A DNA stretch of 23,347 nt from Bacillota bacterium (GCA_023416275.1 JAEZIB010000137.1:1-23347), one strand, 5' to 3'; shown: positions 1 through 7,944, counted from the stretch's first letter. Notes: generated from the letters alone by a model not told the origin. A program made the numbers and translations.

Positions 1-49
1 GTTTTACATACTATAATTTATATTTTAATTTATAAATTAATAATAAACA

Positions 50-150
50 GATAGCGCTCCATCATGCAAAATGATGACAGTCACAAAGCTATTAACCTTG
101 AAACCAGGAATTACAAACATTGGGTAAGTAACACCTTCGGCGTTTTTTCC
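50..150 (+). ncRNA. Possible structured leader RNA (GEMM-I/c-di-GMP riboswitch-like), uncertain
   Basis: ATAGC (51-55) can pair with GCTAT (88-92), enclosing a second helix CATCAT/ATGATG (60-65 with 71-76) closed by a GCAAA loop. The 3' side of the internal loop ends in CACAAAGC, which resembles the GACGCAAAGC segment of the c-di-GMP-I (GEMM) aptamer, and the nested layout (outer helix, inner GNRA-like loop) is similar. A short hairpin AACACC-TTC-GGCGTT followed by six T (130-148) could be a terminator that completes an on/off switch. The second GEMM helix with its tetraloop receptor is not clearly present, so the family assignment is weak. The next plus-strand gene starts about 270 bp downstream. 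Confidence 0.33.
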
Positions 151-417
151 TTTCAAAACAAATCACAAGACCCCAAAAACCTTCATTGCTTTTACTTATA
201 AAAAACGCACCTCTATCTAAATTCTATTCAATTACCCTTATAATATCATTGGATAATAATTGTGTCAATGCTTATTTGATTATAACACAACCAATCCTTA
301 GAATTAGTATATTCAAGATGTTTCAATAATGTTACATTTTAAATATTTAGCAGGAGGTAGAATAAAACTTGTCGAACAATCAGTATTTGAAATAAAAAAT
401 GAAGGAGCATATTACAA

Positions 418-2115
418 ATGAAGAAAATCAGCTTGTTTTTAAGTGCCATATTGATATTTATAGTGTTTTTTTACACTAATAGTTTAAATATTTTTGCAGC
501 AGCAAATCCTAATGTAAAAATAGGCTTGTATTTTAAATCAACAGCCCAAAGCCAAATAGATATTAGCAGCAATAAAGGAATTGCTTTTATTGGGTTTGAT
601 TCAGCAAGCAATAAAGATTATACAGTGTATAATTCAAGCTTGGATGAAGTTATTACTGTCAGAAAAGATGGGTTTTTTACTGTCAGCGGTTCAAAGTATA
701 CAGCGGTTGGAGAAGGTGCTAATCCCACAATTCCCCAAAGTGGTCCCTATCATATTCAAGTTGAAAAAAATTATGGTACATACAATGATGCATTGGCAAT
801 AGTTCAGAGCTATACGAAAAAAGGTATTGCTGCATATCCTGTTTATACTGATTCGGGCTGGAATGTATGGACAGGCTTTTACGTTAGCAAAGCAGATGCC
901 GAGAAAGCAATAGCCGATGTTAAAGCAAAACTTGGTGAGTGCTCATATACAGTTATTGAAAAAAATGATACAAGAATTTATGGTGTAAATAGTGTTGGAG
1001 AAGTTAAATTTATGTTTGCTTCTACCCAAAATTTATTAAGAGGGAAATCCCTATCTGATCAAAATCCAAACCCGATAAACATTGGTAGCAGCTCCAAACC
1101 TAATTCTTATAGAGGACAGGTGGAGTTTTTTAGAAAAACGGATAGTGATATGACAATAATTAATGTTTTACCAATGGAAGAATATATATATGGTGTTGTT
1201 CCAAATGAATTGCAAGCATCTTCTCATGTTGAAGCATTGAAAGCACAGGCAATTGCAGCTAGAACCTATGCCTATAAAACCATAAATAAACATGCCGCCT
1301 ACGGCTTCAATCTTTGTTCAACTACAGACTGTCATGTGTATAAAGGGTATGGTTCTGAAAGTCCCATTATAAATAAGGTAGTTGATGACACTAAAGATAT
1401 GGTAGTTACATATAACGGTGGTCTAGCCGAAACCTTGTATTTCTCGTCAAGCGGTGGAAAAACAGAATCAGCTGTAAATGTGTGGGGAACAGACTTTCCT
1501 TATTTGAGAAGTGTTGAAGATAAATATGAATCAGGTTACTCCTATAAATATAACTGGAGTGTGACCTATACCGTTGAAGAGCTTAGTGCAAAATTAAAAA
1601 GTTATGGTGTTGGAACAGTAACCAACATGGAAATAACTAAGTGCTCAGAGGCGGGCAGACCTATTGAAATTATTGTTAAGGGTACTTTAAAGCCGGAAGG
1701 AGTAGTTATCACAAAGGACAGATGCAGAACCTTCTTGGGTTTAGATAGTCAGTTGTATACAATTAATGGTACAAGTGGGAGTAATACAACTAATACCAGC
1801 TTTTATATAAAGAATAAAGATATTACAAAGCAAATAAATCAAATAAAAGTAAAAACTGCATCTGGCGAATCAAAATTATTATCTTCAGGAAAAGTAATAG
1901 TAGTTGGAGCAAATGGCATTAAGAATACTTCAGAAGCAAGCTCTGATACAGGTCCTAAAGTAAGTCCTACATCATATACTTTTGTGGGAAAGGGATGGGG
2001 ACATGCGGTAGGAATGAGCCAGGAGGGTGCAAAAGGTTACGCAAACGCTGGTTATACCTATGACCAAATATTGGCACATTATTATACAGGAACGAAAATC
2101 GAATTGAAGAAATAG
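418..2115 (+). CDS. Secreted SPOR and SpoIID/LytB domain protein
   Basis: Exported cell-wall protein of 565 residues. Residues 1-28 form a typical signal peptide (KK, hydrophobic core, AAA). Residues about 108-175 look like a SPOR domain, which binds peptidoglycan. The SpoIID/LytB region follows (about 230-390): VVPNELQ at 260-266 holds the glutamate (E264) expected for lytic transglycosylase activity on glycan strands lacking stem peptides, then EALKAQAIAARTYA. H292, C300, C305 and H306 sit where SpoIID proteins bind zinc. The C-terminal GKGWGHAVGMSQ block, typical of the family, is at about 525-536. Classic SpoIID, which drives engulfment of the forespore, is about 340 residues, so this longer SPOR-containing form may be a paralogue. 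The ATG at 418 follows GAAGGAG at 402-408. Confidence 0.9.
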   Translation: MKKISLFLSAILIFIVFFYTNSLNIFAAANPNVKIGLYFKSTAQSQIDISSNKGIAFIGFDSASNKDYTVYNSSLDEVITVRKDGFFTVSGSKYTAVGEGANPTIPQSGPYHIQVEKNYGTYNDALAIVQSYTKKGIAAYPVYTDSGWNVWTGFYVSKADAEKAIADVKAKLGECSYTVIEKNDTRIYGVNSVGEVKFMFASTQNLLRGKSLSDQNPNPINIGSSSKPNSYRGQVEFFRKTDSDMTIINVLPMEEYIYGVVPNELQASSHVEALKAQAIAARTYAYKTINKHAAYGFNLCSTTDCHVYKGYGSESPIINKVVDDTKDMVVTYNGGLAETLYFSSSGGKTESAVNVWGTDFPYLRSVEDKYESGYSYKYNWSVTYTVEELSAKLKSYGVGTVTNMEITKCSEAGRPIEIIVKGTLKPEGVVITKDRCRTFLGLDSQLYTINGTSGSNTTNTSFYIKNKDITKQINQIKVKTASGESKLLSSGKVIVVGANGIKNTSEASSDTGPKVSPTSYTFVGKGWGHAVGMSQEGAKGYANAGYTYDQILAHYYTGTKIELKK

Positions 2116-2126
2116 AAGTATAAATT

Positions 2127-2175
2127 AAAAAGTCATAGCATGATAACGAACGCGTTACATACTATGACTTTTTTG
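2127..2175. terminator. Bidirectional rho-independent terminator
   Basis: An 11-bp stem AAAAGTCATAG/CTATGACTTTT continues inward through CATG/CAT and TAACG/CGTTA with an AACG loop. It has a T run after it on the plus strand and an A run before it, so it can also stop minus-strand transcription. It lies between the convergent SpoIID-like and aspartate kinase genes. Confidence 0.9.
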
Positions 2176-2180
2176 TTTTT

Positions 2181-2236
2181 AATTAATTACTCAACTTTTA
2201 TTATAAAAAACGTAGGTGTTCAACTTATCAATGGAA
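2181..2236 (-). repeat. Degenerate intergenic repeat, copy D
   Basis: Read on the minus strand this gives CCATTGATAAGTT, GAACACC, a run of T, then AAAGTTGAGT and AATT. The same order of words occurs at 6788-6850, 3975-4030 and 12863-12918. It begins directly behind the aspartate kinase stop codon. Confidence 0.55.
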
Positions 2237-2243
2237 AGTTGAG

Positions 2244-3605
2244 TTATTTCTTAATAAAAAACTCATTGTACAAAGAAATAACAGCTTTATGAGCTTCACT
2301 TTGTCTGACACCAAACATCATTGTAACCTCAGAAGAGCCTTGATTTATCATTTCTAAGCTGATTGAAGCATTAGCCAAAGCAGTAGTTGCTCTTGAAGCA
2401 GTTCCGATTGTGTTTTTCATGCCTTCACCAACAACTAGAATAAGTGCTAAACCATAATCTATAGATACATCATCACAATTTAATTCATTTTTAATGCGGT
2501 CTAGAATTTTTTGTTCTACACCTTCATTCTTGAATTGATTTTGCTTAAATATTACAGAAATATTGTCAATACCTGAAGGGGTATGCTCATATGAAATACC
2601 TTCGTCCTCTAAAATTTGGAGTAGCTTTCTGCCAAATCCTATTTCTCTATTCATCATAAATTTACTTACATATATACAGCAGAAACTATCATCGCTTGCA
2701 ATACCAACAACATGGCTGCTAGGAGAATATTCTCTTGAAAGAACTATCTTTGTTCCGGGCGCTGTAGGATTATTTGTGTTTTTAATATTAACAGGCACAC
2801 CAGCTTTAAAAACTGGAATGAGTGTATCCTCATGCAAAACAGAAAAACCAGCATAGGACAATTCTCTCATTTCTCTGTAAGTTATTTCTGATATTGCAAC
2901 AGGATTGTGAACCAAACCTGGATGAGCAGCATATACAGCATCAACATCAGTGAAATTTTCATATAAATCAACTTTTAACGCTGCGGCAAGTATTGAGCCT
3001 GTTATGTCAGAACCACCACGAGGGAAGGTTGCAACTTTTCCTTCAACAGTATAACCAAAAAAGCCAGGGAAAATAATAATTCCATCAATGCTGTTTAACA
3101 TTTTAAGATTTTCGAAGGATTCAGGTAATACCTGCGCATTGCCAAATTCACTGCTTAAAAGTAAGCCTGCTTCCTTTGGACTAACATATTGAGCTTTTTT
3201 GCCTATGCTATTTAAATATGCAGCTACTAGTTTAGCACTATTGTCTTCTCCAGCTGCTTTCATAGCGTCCATGAACATTCCCTTATGGTTTGTGTCCAGT
3301 TTTAATCTGTTTTCTAAGTCAGCTTGAATTTCATTAATTATTTCACTTCCAAGCTTTAAATCATCAGCTATGTCTTTAAACCTTTTTACAACAGCCTCAA
3401 GCTCTGCTGCAGCATCCTTTGTTTCTAAATGCTTTTGCGCACATGCAATTAATAAATCAGTTACTTTCGTATCTGTTTTTTCCCTCTTACCTGGTGCTGA
3501 TACAACAACAATTTTTCTATCACTGTCTGAGAGAACAATATCACATACTTTTTTGATTTGTTCTGCGTTAGCTAATGAAGTTCCTCCAAACTTTGCAACC
3601 TTCAT
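2244..3605 (-). CDS. Aspartate kinase
   Basis: Aspartokinase (EC 2.7.2.4), which phosphorylates aspartate in the first step of the lysine, threonine, methionine and diaminopimelate pathways. The protein is 453 residues. The N-terminal KFGGTSLA is the nucleotide-binding signature, RGGSDITGS is the kinase motif in the middle, and the last ~150 residues carry two ACT-like regulatory segments (VGIASDDSFCCIYVSK and LALILVVGEGM), so amino-acid feedback control is likely. An upstream in-frame ATG at 3623 exists, but GGAGG lies between it and the ATG at 3605, so 3605 is the better start. It is monocistronic with its own promoter. The isozyme type (lysC, dapG or thrA-like) cannot be fixed from the sequence alone. 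Confidence 0.93.
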   Translation of the reverse strand: MKVAKFGGTSLANAEQIKKVCDIVLSDSDRKIVVVSAPGKREKTDTKVTDLLIACAQKHLETKDAAAELEAVVKRFKDIADDLKLGSEIINEIQADLENRLKLDTNHKGMFMDAMKAAGEDNSAKLVAAYLNSIGKKAQYVSPKEAGLLLSSEFGNAQVLPESFENLKMLNSIDGIIIFPGFFGYTVEGKVATFPRGGSDITGSILAAALKVDLYENFTDVDAVYAAHPGLVHNPVAISEITYREMRELSYAGFSVLHEDTLIPVFKAGVPVNIKNTNNPTAPGTKIVLSREYSPSSHVVGIASDDSFCCIYVSKFMMNREIGFGRKLLQILEDEGISYEHTPSGIDNISVIFKQNQFKNEGVEQKILDRIKNELNCDDVSIDYGLALILVVGEGMKNTIGTASRATTALANASISLEMINQGSSEVTMMFGVRQSEAHKAVISLYNEFFIKK

Positions 3606-3808
3606 TTTAAATCCTCCATTCATTTTTCAAAATTTTATACTTGAACGGAGCTGTCTTATATAGTACATAAATATTGTATGTAAGTCTGCTAACACAAGCT
3701 GACAAAGCTAAATATCTACTAACAATAGACATCCCCTGGTATATTTCATAGAGTTATAACAGAGTGCTCAGATTCAAAAGGGTTAAAATCCTCTGAAGCT
3801 GAGCCATC
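3606..3808 (-). promoter_or_regulatory. Structured leader of the aspartate kinase mRNA
   Basis: From the predicted transcription start the leader is about 200 nt. Its first 50 nt fold: GCTCAG pairs with CTGAGC (about 3765-3805 on the plus strand), with TTCA/TGAA inside. No lysine riboswitch (L-box) signature is visible, although that is the usual control of clostridial aspartokinase genes. Its role is unknown. Confidence 0.4.
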
Positions 3809-3814
3809 GGATAA

Positions 3815-3843
3815 ATTATACAAAAAAACATTATATATGGCAA
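3815..3843 (-). promoter_or_regulatory. SigA-type promoter for aspartate kinase
   Basis: On the minus strand the -35 is TTGCCA (3843-3838), the spacer is 17 nt and the -10 is a perfect TATAAT (3820-3815). Confidence 0.75.
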
Positions 3844-4180
3844 TAATTATTTGTAATATGTACAATTATAATGTATGATAATTAATGATTATTTGATAGT
3901 GGTATAGGAAATAATACTAATTTGGTATAATTAGTTTGCATATGCAGTTGTAGAACGCAGCTTATTATCGCCAACCATTGATAATTTTGAACATTGACTA
4001 GACTTATATTATGAAGTTTAGTAATAGACTACTAGTATTCCATTATTACTGATATTTATTCAATATATTATTACGTTGTTAGTTTGTTATAGATAAAATT
4101 TTCAAAGCTATCAGAATGAGAAACTGTTATTATTCAAACTCAATTTGCTTAAATAACAAATTTTAACCTGTTAAATACAC
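3844..4180. other. Non-coding stretch between promoter regions
   Basis: AT-rich DNA with no convincing reading frame on either strand. It contains one copy of the intergenic repeat (3938-4030). No clear terminator or complete promoter was found in the rest. Confidence 0.6.
3938..4030 (+). repeat. Degenerate intergenic repeat, copy A
   Basis: It contains GTTGTAGAACGCAGC, TTATCGCCAACCATTG, ATAATTTTGAAC, a TAGACTT block and GAAGTTTAGTAAT. These match, in the same order, the words seen in copies B (6745-6852) and C (12804-12918). Confidence 0.5.
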
Positions 4181-4463
4181 AAGTGGGAGCTTGAAGAATT
4201 TGGATGTAAGCGGGTAAAGAGATGTGTATCTCCGCGGATATTTACCAAGTTTTTTGCCCAAAGTTTTCGTGAGAGATTAATATTGTGTATGTACACATGT
4301 TGCTAAAAATTAAAAGTAATTGAAGGATCAATATAACGAGGCAAGAAATTATCCCACACTTCTATAAGTGGCGGGTACCGCTTTGGTTACGGTGAGAATA
4401 TCTTCCGCCTCGCTTACACGCCGCTGATGTAATTAAATTTTTCTACTATCGAAAAATTTAATT
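4181..4463 (+). ncRNA. Candidate structured RNA upstream of queA
   Basis: The region is richer in G and C than its surroundings and has several nested complementary segments. GTGGGA (4183-4188) pairs with TCCCAC (4352-4357), and CTTG (4190-4193) with CAAG (4342-4345). GGTAAA/TTTACC enclose GAGAT-GTGT-ATCTC near 4212-4246. GTGTA/TACAC occurs at 4285-4297, CACTT/AAGTG at 4357-4369, and ACCG/CGGT at 4377-4393. GAGGC/GCCTC close a three-way junction around 4339-4411. A perfect 12-bp AT-rich hairpin (4431-4442 with 4452-4463) followed by TTTT ends the region just before queA. I do not recognise the family. Some of the pairings compete with each other, which could mean a switch. Confidence 0.4.
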
Positions 4464-4510
4464 TTGAATCTAGGCGTTATAATAAGATATGCTATGGAGG
4501 AATCGCAATC

Positions 4511-5533
4511 GTGGATTTGAAGGAGTTTGATTATTATTTGCCTGAGGAGCTGATTGCTCAGCATCCAATGGAAAAAAGAGATATGTCTCGGCTATTGGTG
4601 CTGGATAAAAGTACGGGGCAGATAGAACATAAAATATTTAAGAATATTGTTGACTACTTTAGAGATGGTGACTGCCTTGTTTTAAATAACACAAGAGTCA
4701 TTCCAGCTAGATTACTAGGGGAAAAAGAGGGAAGCGGCGGTAAAATAGAGTTTGTACTTTTAAAATGTATAAAAGAAAATGACTGGGAAGTTATACTGAG
4801 GCCTGGAAAAAAGGCAAAGCCTGGAGCGAGATTTGTATTTGGCAATGGGGAATTGAAGGCTGAAATACTTGAGGTGCTTGAAGAAGGAAATAGATTGGTT
4901 AGGTTTGAATATGAAGGTGTATTCCAAGAGGTACTCGATAAGGTAGGAATAATGCCATTGCCGCCATATATAACTGAAAAGCTATCAAATCCTGAGAGGT
5001 ATCAAACTGTATATGCAAAATATAATGGTTCGGCGGCTGCGCCTACGGCAGGTCTGCATTTCACAGAGGAACTTTTGAATGCTCTTAAAAATAAAGGTGT
5101 AAAAATAGTATTTGTAATGCTGCATGTTGGTTTGGGTACCTTCAGACCTGTAAAGGTTGAGGATATCACGCAGCACAAAATGCACTCAGAATACTATTCT
5201 ATTAGTAAGGAAACCTGCGACACAATAAATGCTACCAAGAAAGCAGGTAATAAGGTGATAGCTGTTGGGACAACTAGCTCAAGAGTTTTAGAGACTGTAG
5301 CAGCTAATGGAGAACTACATGCCTGTGAAGGCTGGACTGATATTTTTATATATCCCGGTTATCAGTTTAAAATTGTGGATAGACTAATCACAAACTTTCA
5401 TTTGCCCGAATCTACCCTTATAATGCTGGTCAGTGCGTTAGCTGGGAGAGAGAACATTCTGAAGGCATATACTGAAGCGGTAAATGATAAGTATAGGTTT
5501 TTTAGCTTTGGAGATGCAATGTTTATTAAATAA
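4511..5533 (+). CDS. queA: S-adenosylmethionine:tRNA ribosyltransferase-isomerase
   Basis: QueA moves the ribosyl group of SAM onto 7-aminomethyl-7-deazaguanine in the anticodon wobble position of tRNA, forming epoxyqueuosine. It acts in the cytoplasm after Tgt. At 340 residues it has the usual family length, with the N-terminal block FDYYLPEELIAQHP, the central SAAAPTAGLHFTEELL and HVGLGTFRPV segments, and NFHLPESTLIML near the C-terminus, all typical of QueA. The start is a GTG preceded by GGAGG at 4496-4500. tgt follows 73 bp downstream on the same strand, so the two consecutive queuosine steps are probably co-transcribed. No preQ1 riboswitch was recognised upstream. Confidence 0.96.
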   Translation: MDLKEFDYYLPEELIAQHPMEKRDMSRLLVLDKSTGQIEHKIFKNIVDYFRDGDCLVLNNTRVIPARLLGEKEGSGGKIEFVLLKCIKENDWEVILRPGKKAKPGARFVFGNGELKAEILEVLEEGNRLVRFEYEGVFQEVLDKVGIMPLPPYITEKLSNPERYQTVYAKYNGSAAAPTAGLHFTEELLNALKNKGVKIVFVMLHVGLGTFRPVKVEDITQHKMHSEYYSISKETCDTINATKKAGNKVIAVGTTSSRVLETVAANGELHACEGWTDIFIYPGYQFKIVDRLITNFHLPESTLIMLVSALAGRENILKAYTEAVNDKYRFFSFGDAMFIK

Positions 5534-5606
5534 ATAACTATAAAATTACAATAACAAATGGTGCAAAATAACAAAAATTCACAATATTTTTAGAAAGGTA
5601 ACTTAT

Positions 5607-6731
5607 ATGGCAGCAGTAACTTATGAATTGATAAAAACATGTAAGCAGACAGGTGCAAGACTAGGAAGAGTTCATACTCCTCATGGTTCCTTTGAAACTC
5701 CTATTTTTATGCCTGTTGGCACATTGGCGACTGTAAAAGGTATGTCTCCCGAGGAATTAAAAGAAATGGATGCAGAGATTATATTAAGCAACACCTATCA
5801 CTGCTATCTAAGACCGGGACAGGACATTGTTAAGGAAGCAGGTGGTCTTCACGGTTTTATGAACTGGGATAGGCCTATACTTACAGATAGTGGTGGATTT
5901 CAGGTGTTTAGCCTAAGTGGGCTGAGAAAAATTACTGAGGAAGGTGTTACCTTTAGATCACATATAGATGGTTCAAAGCACATTTTTACTCCTGAATCAG
6001 TTATGGGAATAGAAAATGACTTGGGTGCTGATATTATTATGGCATTTGACGAGTGTGCACCATATCCTGCCGAATACAACTACGTTAAAAAGTCTATGGA
6101 GAGAACTACACGATGGGCAAAACGATGCAAGGATGCTCACAAAGATACCGAAAGGCAGTCACTGTTTGGTATAATTCAAGGTGGGATGTACAAGGATTTA
6201 CGTATAGAAAGTGCTCATCAATTAAATGACATAGATTTTCCGGGCTATGCAATAGGAGGCCTTAGTGTTGGTGAGCCAGCTGAAATAATGTACGAGGTTT
6301 TGGATTACACAGTACCATTGATGCCTGCAGACAAACCACGTTATCTAATGGGAGTGGGTTCCCCAGACTATTTGATTGAGGGTTCCATCAGAGGTTTAGA
6401 TATGTTTGACTGTGTTCTGCCCACAAGAATAGGCAGAAATGGTACAGTTATGACAAACAATGGTAGGATAATTATTCGTGATGCTAAGTATGCTAGGGAT
6501 TTTTCAAGGCTTGACCCTGAATGTGATTGTTATGTTTGCCGTAACTATTCAAGAGCATATATCAGACATTTAATAAAGTGTGGAGAATTATTGGGCTTGA
6601 GACTGACAACCTGGCACAATTTGTATTTTTTAATTAACTTGATGAAACAGGTAAGACAGGCTATAATGAATGATAGCTTGGGCAGTTTTAGAGACGAATT
6701 TTACCATAAGTATGGTTATAAAAACAAGTAA
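5607..6731 (+). CDS. tgt: tRNA-guanine transglycosylase
   Basis: Tgt (EC 2.4.2.29) exchanges guanine-34 of GUN-anticodon tRNAs (Asp, Asn, His, Tyr) for preQ1. The protein is 374 residues, the normal bacterial length. LTDSGGFQVFSL (about residues 94-105) carries the substrate-binding aspartate, and the FDCVLPTRIGRNG block (about 268-280) carries the catalytic aspartate and the guanine-recognition segment. The C-terminal CDCYVC followed by an arginine/histidine stretch is the structural zinc site. The ATG follows AGAAAGG. The tRNA-Asn(GTT) gene at 17877-17952 in this window encodes one of its substrates. Confidence 0.97.
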   Translation: MAAVTYELIKTCKQTGARLGRVHTPHGSFETPIFMPVGTLATVKGMSPEELKEMDAEIILSNTYHCYLRPGQDIVKEAGGLHGFMNWDRPILTDSGGFQVFSLSGLRKITEEGVTFRSHIDGSKHIFTPESVMGIENDLGADIIMAFDECAPYPAEYNYVKKSMERTTRWAKRCKDAHKDTERQSLFGIIQGGMYKDLRIESAHQLNDIDFPGYAIGGLSVGEPAEIMYEVLDYTVPLMPADKPRYLMGVGSPDYLIEGSIRGLDMFDCVLPTRIGRNGTVMTNNGRIIIRDAKYARDFSRLDPECDCYVCRNYSRAYIRHLIKCGELLGLRLTTWHNLYFLINLMKQVRQAIMNDSLGSFRDEFYHKYGYKNK

Positions 6732-6744
6732 ACCGTTACTATTC

Positions 6745-6852
6745 AGAATGAACAATTGCTAGTTCTAGCATCTATTTTGGCAACAAACCATTGATAAGTT
6801 TGAACGCCGATAGATTTTTTGAGTGGGAAAGTTGAGTTAATAGTAATTAGTT
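6745..6852 (+). repeat. Degenerate intergenic repeat, copy B
   Basis: This is the best-preserved copy. It contains GAATGAACAATTGCTAGTTC, ATTTTGGCAACAAACCATTG, ATAAGTTTGAACGCCGATAG, a T run, then GAAAGTTGAGTTAATAGTAA. It lies between tgt and yajC and overlaps the possible yajC promoter. Confidence 0.6.
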
Positions 6853-6859
6853 TTATAAT
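6832..6859 (+). promoter_or_regulatory. Possible SigA-type promoter for yajC
   Basis: TTGAGT (6832-6837), a 16-nt spacer and TATAAT (6854-6859). The -35 lies inside the 3' end of repeat copy B. Confidence 0.45.
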
Positions 6860-6927
6860 TAGGAAGTTAATAAACAATGAATAATACAGTATCACTGTGT
6901 TAAATAAATTTTAGGAGGTTTTTCAAT

Positions 6928-7218
6928 ATGACAGAACAATCATTAGCAGGACTTATTCAATTTGCAGTACCATTAATATTTCTTTTTGGTTTAATGTATT
7001 TTATGATGATTCGTCCACAAAAGAAAAAAGAAAAGAAAACTAAGGAGTTGCTGGATTCATTACAGGTTGGATGGTCTGTTATTACTATTGGAGGCATTTG
7101 TGGTAAAATTGTTAACATTAAAGATGATGAAATTACAATTGAATCCAGTATTGAGAAGACAAAGATACTTGTTAAGCGTTGGTCAGTAAAAGAAGTTATT
7201 AAGCCAATTGAAGGCTAA
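6928..7218 (+). CDS. yajC: Preprotein translocase subunit YajC
   Basis: YajC is the small accessory subunit of the SecDF-YajC complex that helps SecYEG export proteins. It has 96 residues, with one membrane segment at about 8-28 followed by the family motif IRPQKKKEKK on the cytoplasmic side and a small C-terminal beta domain (TIGGICGKIVNI). The ATG is preceded by TAGGAGG at 6912-6918. secD and secF lie 3 kb downstream on the same strand, separated from it by the SCIFF genes. In many bacteria queA-tgt-yajC-secD-secF are contiguous. Confidence 0.94.
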   Translation: MTEQSLAGLIQFAVPLIFLFGLMYFMMIRPQKKKEKKTKELLDSLQVGWSVITIGGICGKIVNIKDDEITIESSIEKTKILVKRWSVKEVIKPIEG

Positions 7219-7309
7219 AAAATAATTTTACTATATACTATGTTCTAACTGGTGTGCCTCGTAAATAAAATATATAGAGAATACTACTAATATTTTGTGG
7301 AGGTATACT

Positions 7310-7714
7310 ATGGTTGGACAGACAACAGGATTAAAAAAGTCACTTGATGAACATGTGAATTTAATAAGGGTTGCTAAAGGATTGATTTTTTCCTTTCTTA
7401 TAACACTACCTTGCTTTTTTATTTTTGCATTGTTTTTGACTTATACAGATTTCCCTGAAAAATATACTTCTATTGCTGTTCTTATTACCACGGTAATAAG
7501 TGTCCTGGTAGCATCGGCTTATTCAACTAGAAATGTAAAACACAAGGGTTGGATGAATGGCTGTTTTGTAGGTTTACTTTATGTTACTATTTTGTACTTG
7601 GCAAGTAGCATAGTTGACAAGAATTTCATGCTGAATTTTTCTGGTTTACTTATATTTTTTATCGGGGCAATTGTTGGTTGTTTGGGGGGCATTTTGGGAA
7701 TTAATATGAGATAG
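7310..7714 (+). CDS. Small four-helix membrane protein (TIGR04086-like)
   Basis: A 134-residue protein with four hydrophobic segments (about residues 22-44, 52-68, 80-98 and 103-130 from the chosen start), the last glycine-rich (FIGAIVGCLGGILG). This matches the clostridial family of uncharacterised membrane proteins TIGR04086. An in-frame TTG at 7295 would extend it by five codons, but GTGGAGG at 7297-7303 is then inside the gene and is better read as the ribosome binding site for the ATG at 7310. It lies between yajC and the SCIFF peptide gene, so a membrane role linked to export or to the peptide is possible but unproven. Confidence 0.75.
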   Translation: MVGQTTGLKKSLDEHVNLIRVAKGLIFSFLITLPCFFIFALFLTYTDFPEKYTSIAVLITTVISVLVASAYSTRNVKHKGWMNGCFVGLLYVTILYLASSIVDKNFMLNFSGLLIFFIGAIVGCLGGILGINMR

Positions 7715-7745
7715 TCTATTTAGTCGTATGTTTCTAAAAAATGCC

Positions 7746-7774
7746 TTTTCAAAACTATTCAAATATGCTATAAT
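7746..7774 (+). promoter_or_regulatory. Extended -10 promoter for scfA
   Basis: TTTTCA (7746-7751), a 17-nt spacer, then TGCTATAAT with a perfect -10 (7769-7774) and the TGn extension. It starts a short transcript covering the peptide gene. Confidence 0.7.
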
Positions 7775-7803
7775 CGGCAGAGAAAACTTATAGGAGGTAT
7801 ACA

Positions 7804-7944
7804 ATGAAGCATATAAAGACAATTAATACTGCTACTTTGAAGAACAGCCTTGCAAAAGGCGGATGTGGAGAATGTCAAACTTCATGTCAGTCAGCCTGCA
7901 AGACATCTTGTACAGTTGCAAATCAAAGCTGCGAAAAGAAATAA
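7804..7944 (+). CDS. scfA: SCIFF six-cysteine ranthipeptide precursor
   Basis: Precursor of the ribosomally made SCIFF peptide (six cysteines in forty-five residues). The 46 residues start MKHIKTINTATLKNSL (leader part), followed by a core with C21, C24, C28, C32, C36 and C43 in the block GGCGECQTSCQSACKTSC. In the related Clostridium thermocellum peptide CteA a thioether joins Cys32 to Thr37. C32 and T37 are both present here at the same numbers. The adjacent maturase would install the bond. The ATG follows TAGGAGGT at 7791-7798. The family is nearly universal in Clostridia, but its biological function is unknown. The sequence is too short for many gene finders. Confidence 0.95.
   Translation: MKHIKTINTATLKNSLAKGGCGECQTSCQSACKTSCTVANQSCEKK

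Noticed and set aside
4366..4382. T-box motif (GGCGGGTACCGC)
   Set aside because: The UGGN needed to pair with the tRNA end is changed to GGGN, no stem I signature is seen, and queA is not an aminoacyl-tRNA gene.
4371..4430. tRNA-Gly-like stretch GCGGGTACCGC.. with TTCCGCC
   Set aside because: No T-arm, no closing acceptor strand and no CCA. The resemblance is limited to a few bases.
4400..4510. preQ1 riboswitch before queA
   Set aside because: No short C-rich loop with an A-rich tail of the preQ1-I type was found, and no preQ1-II pattern.
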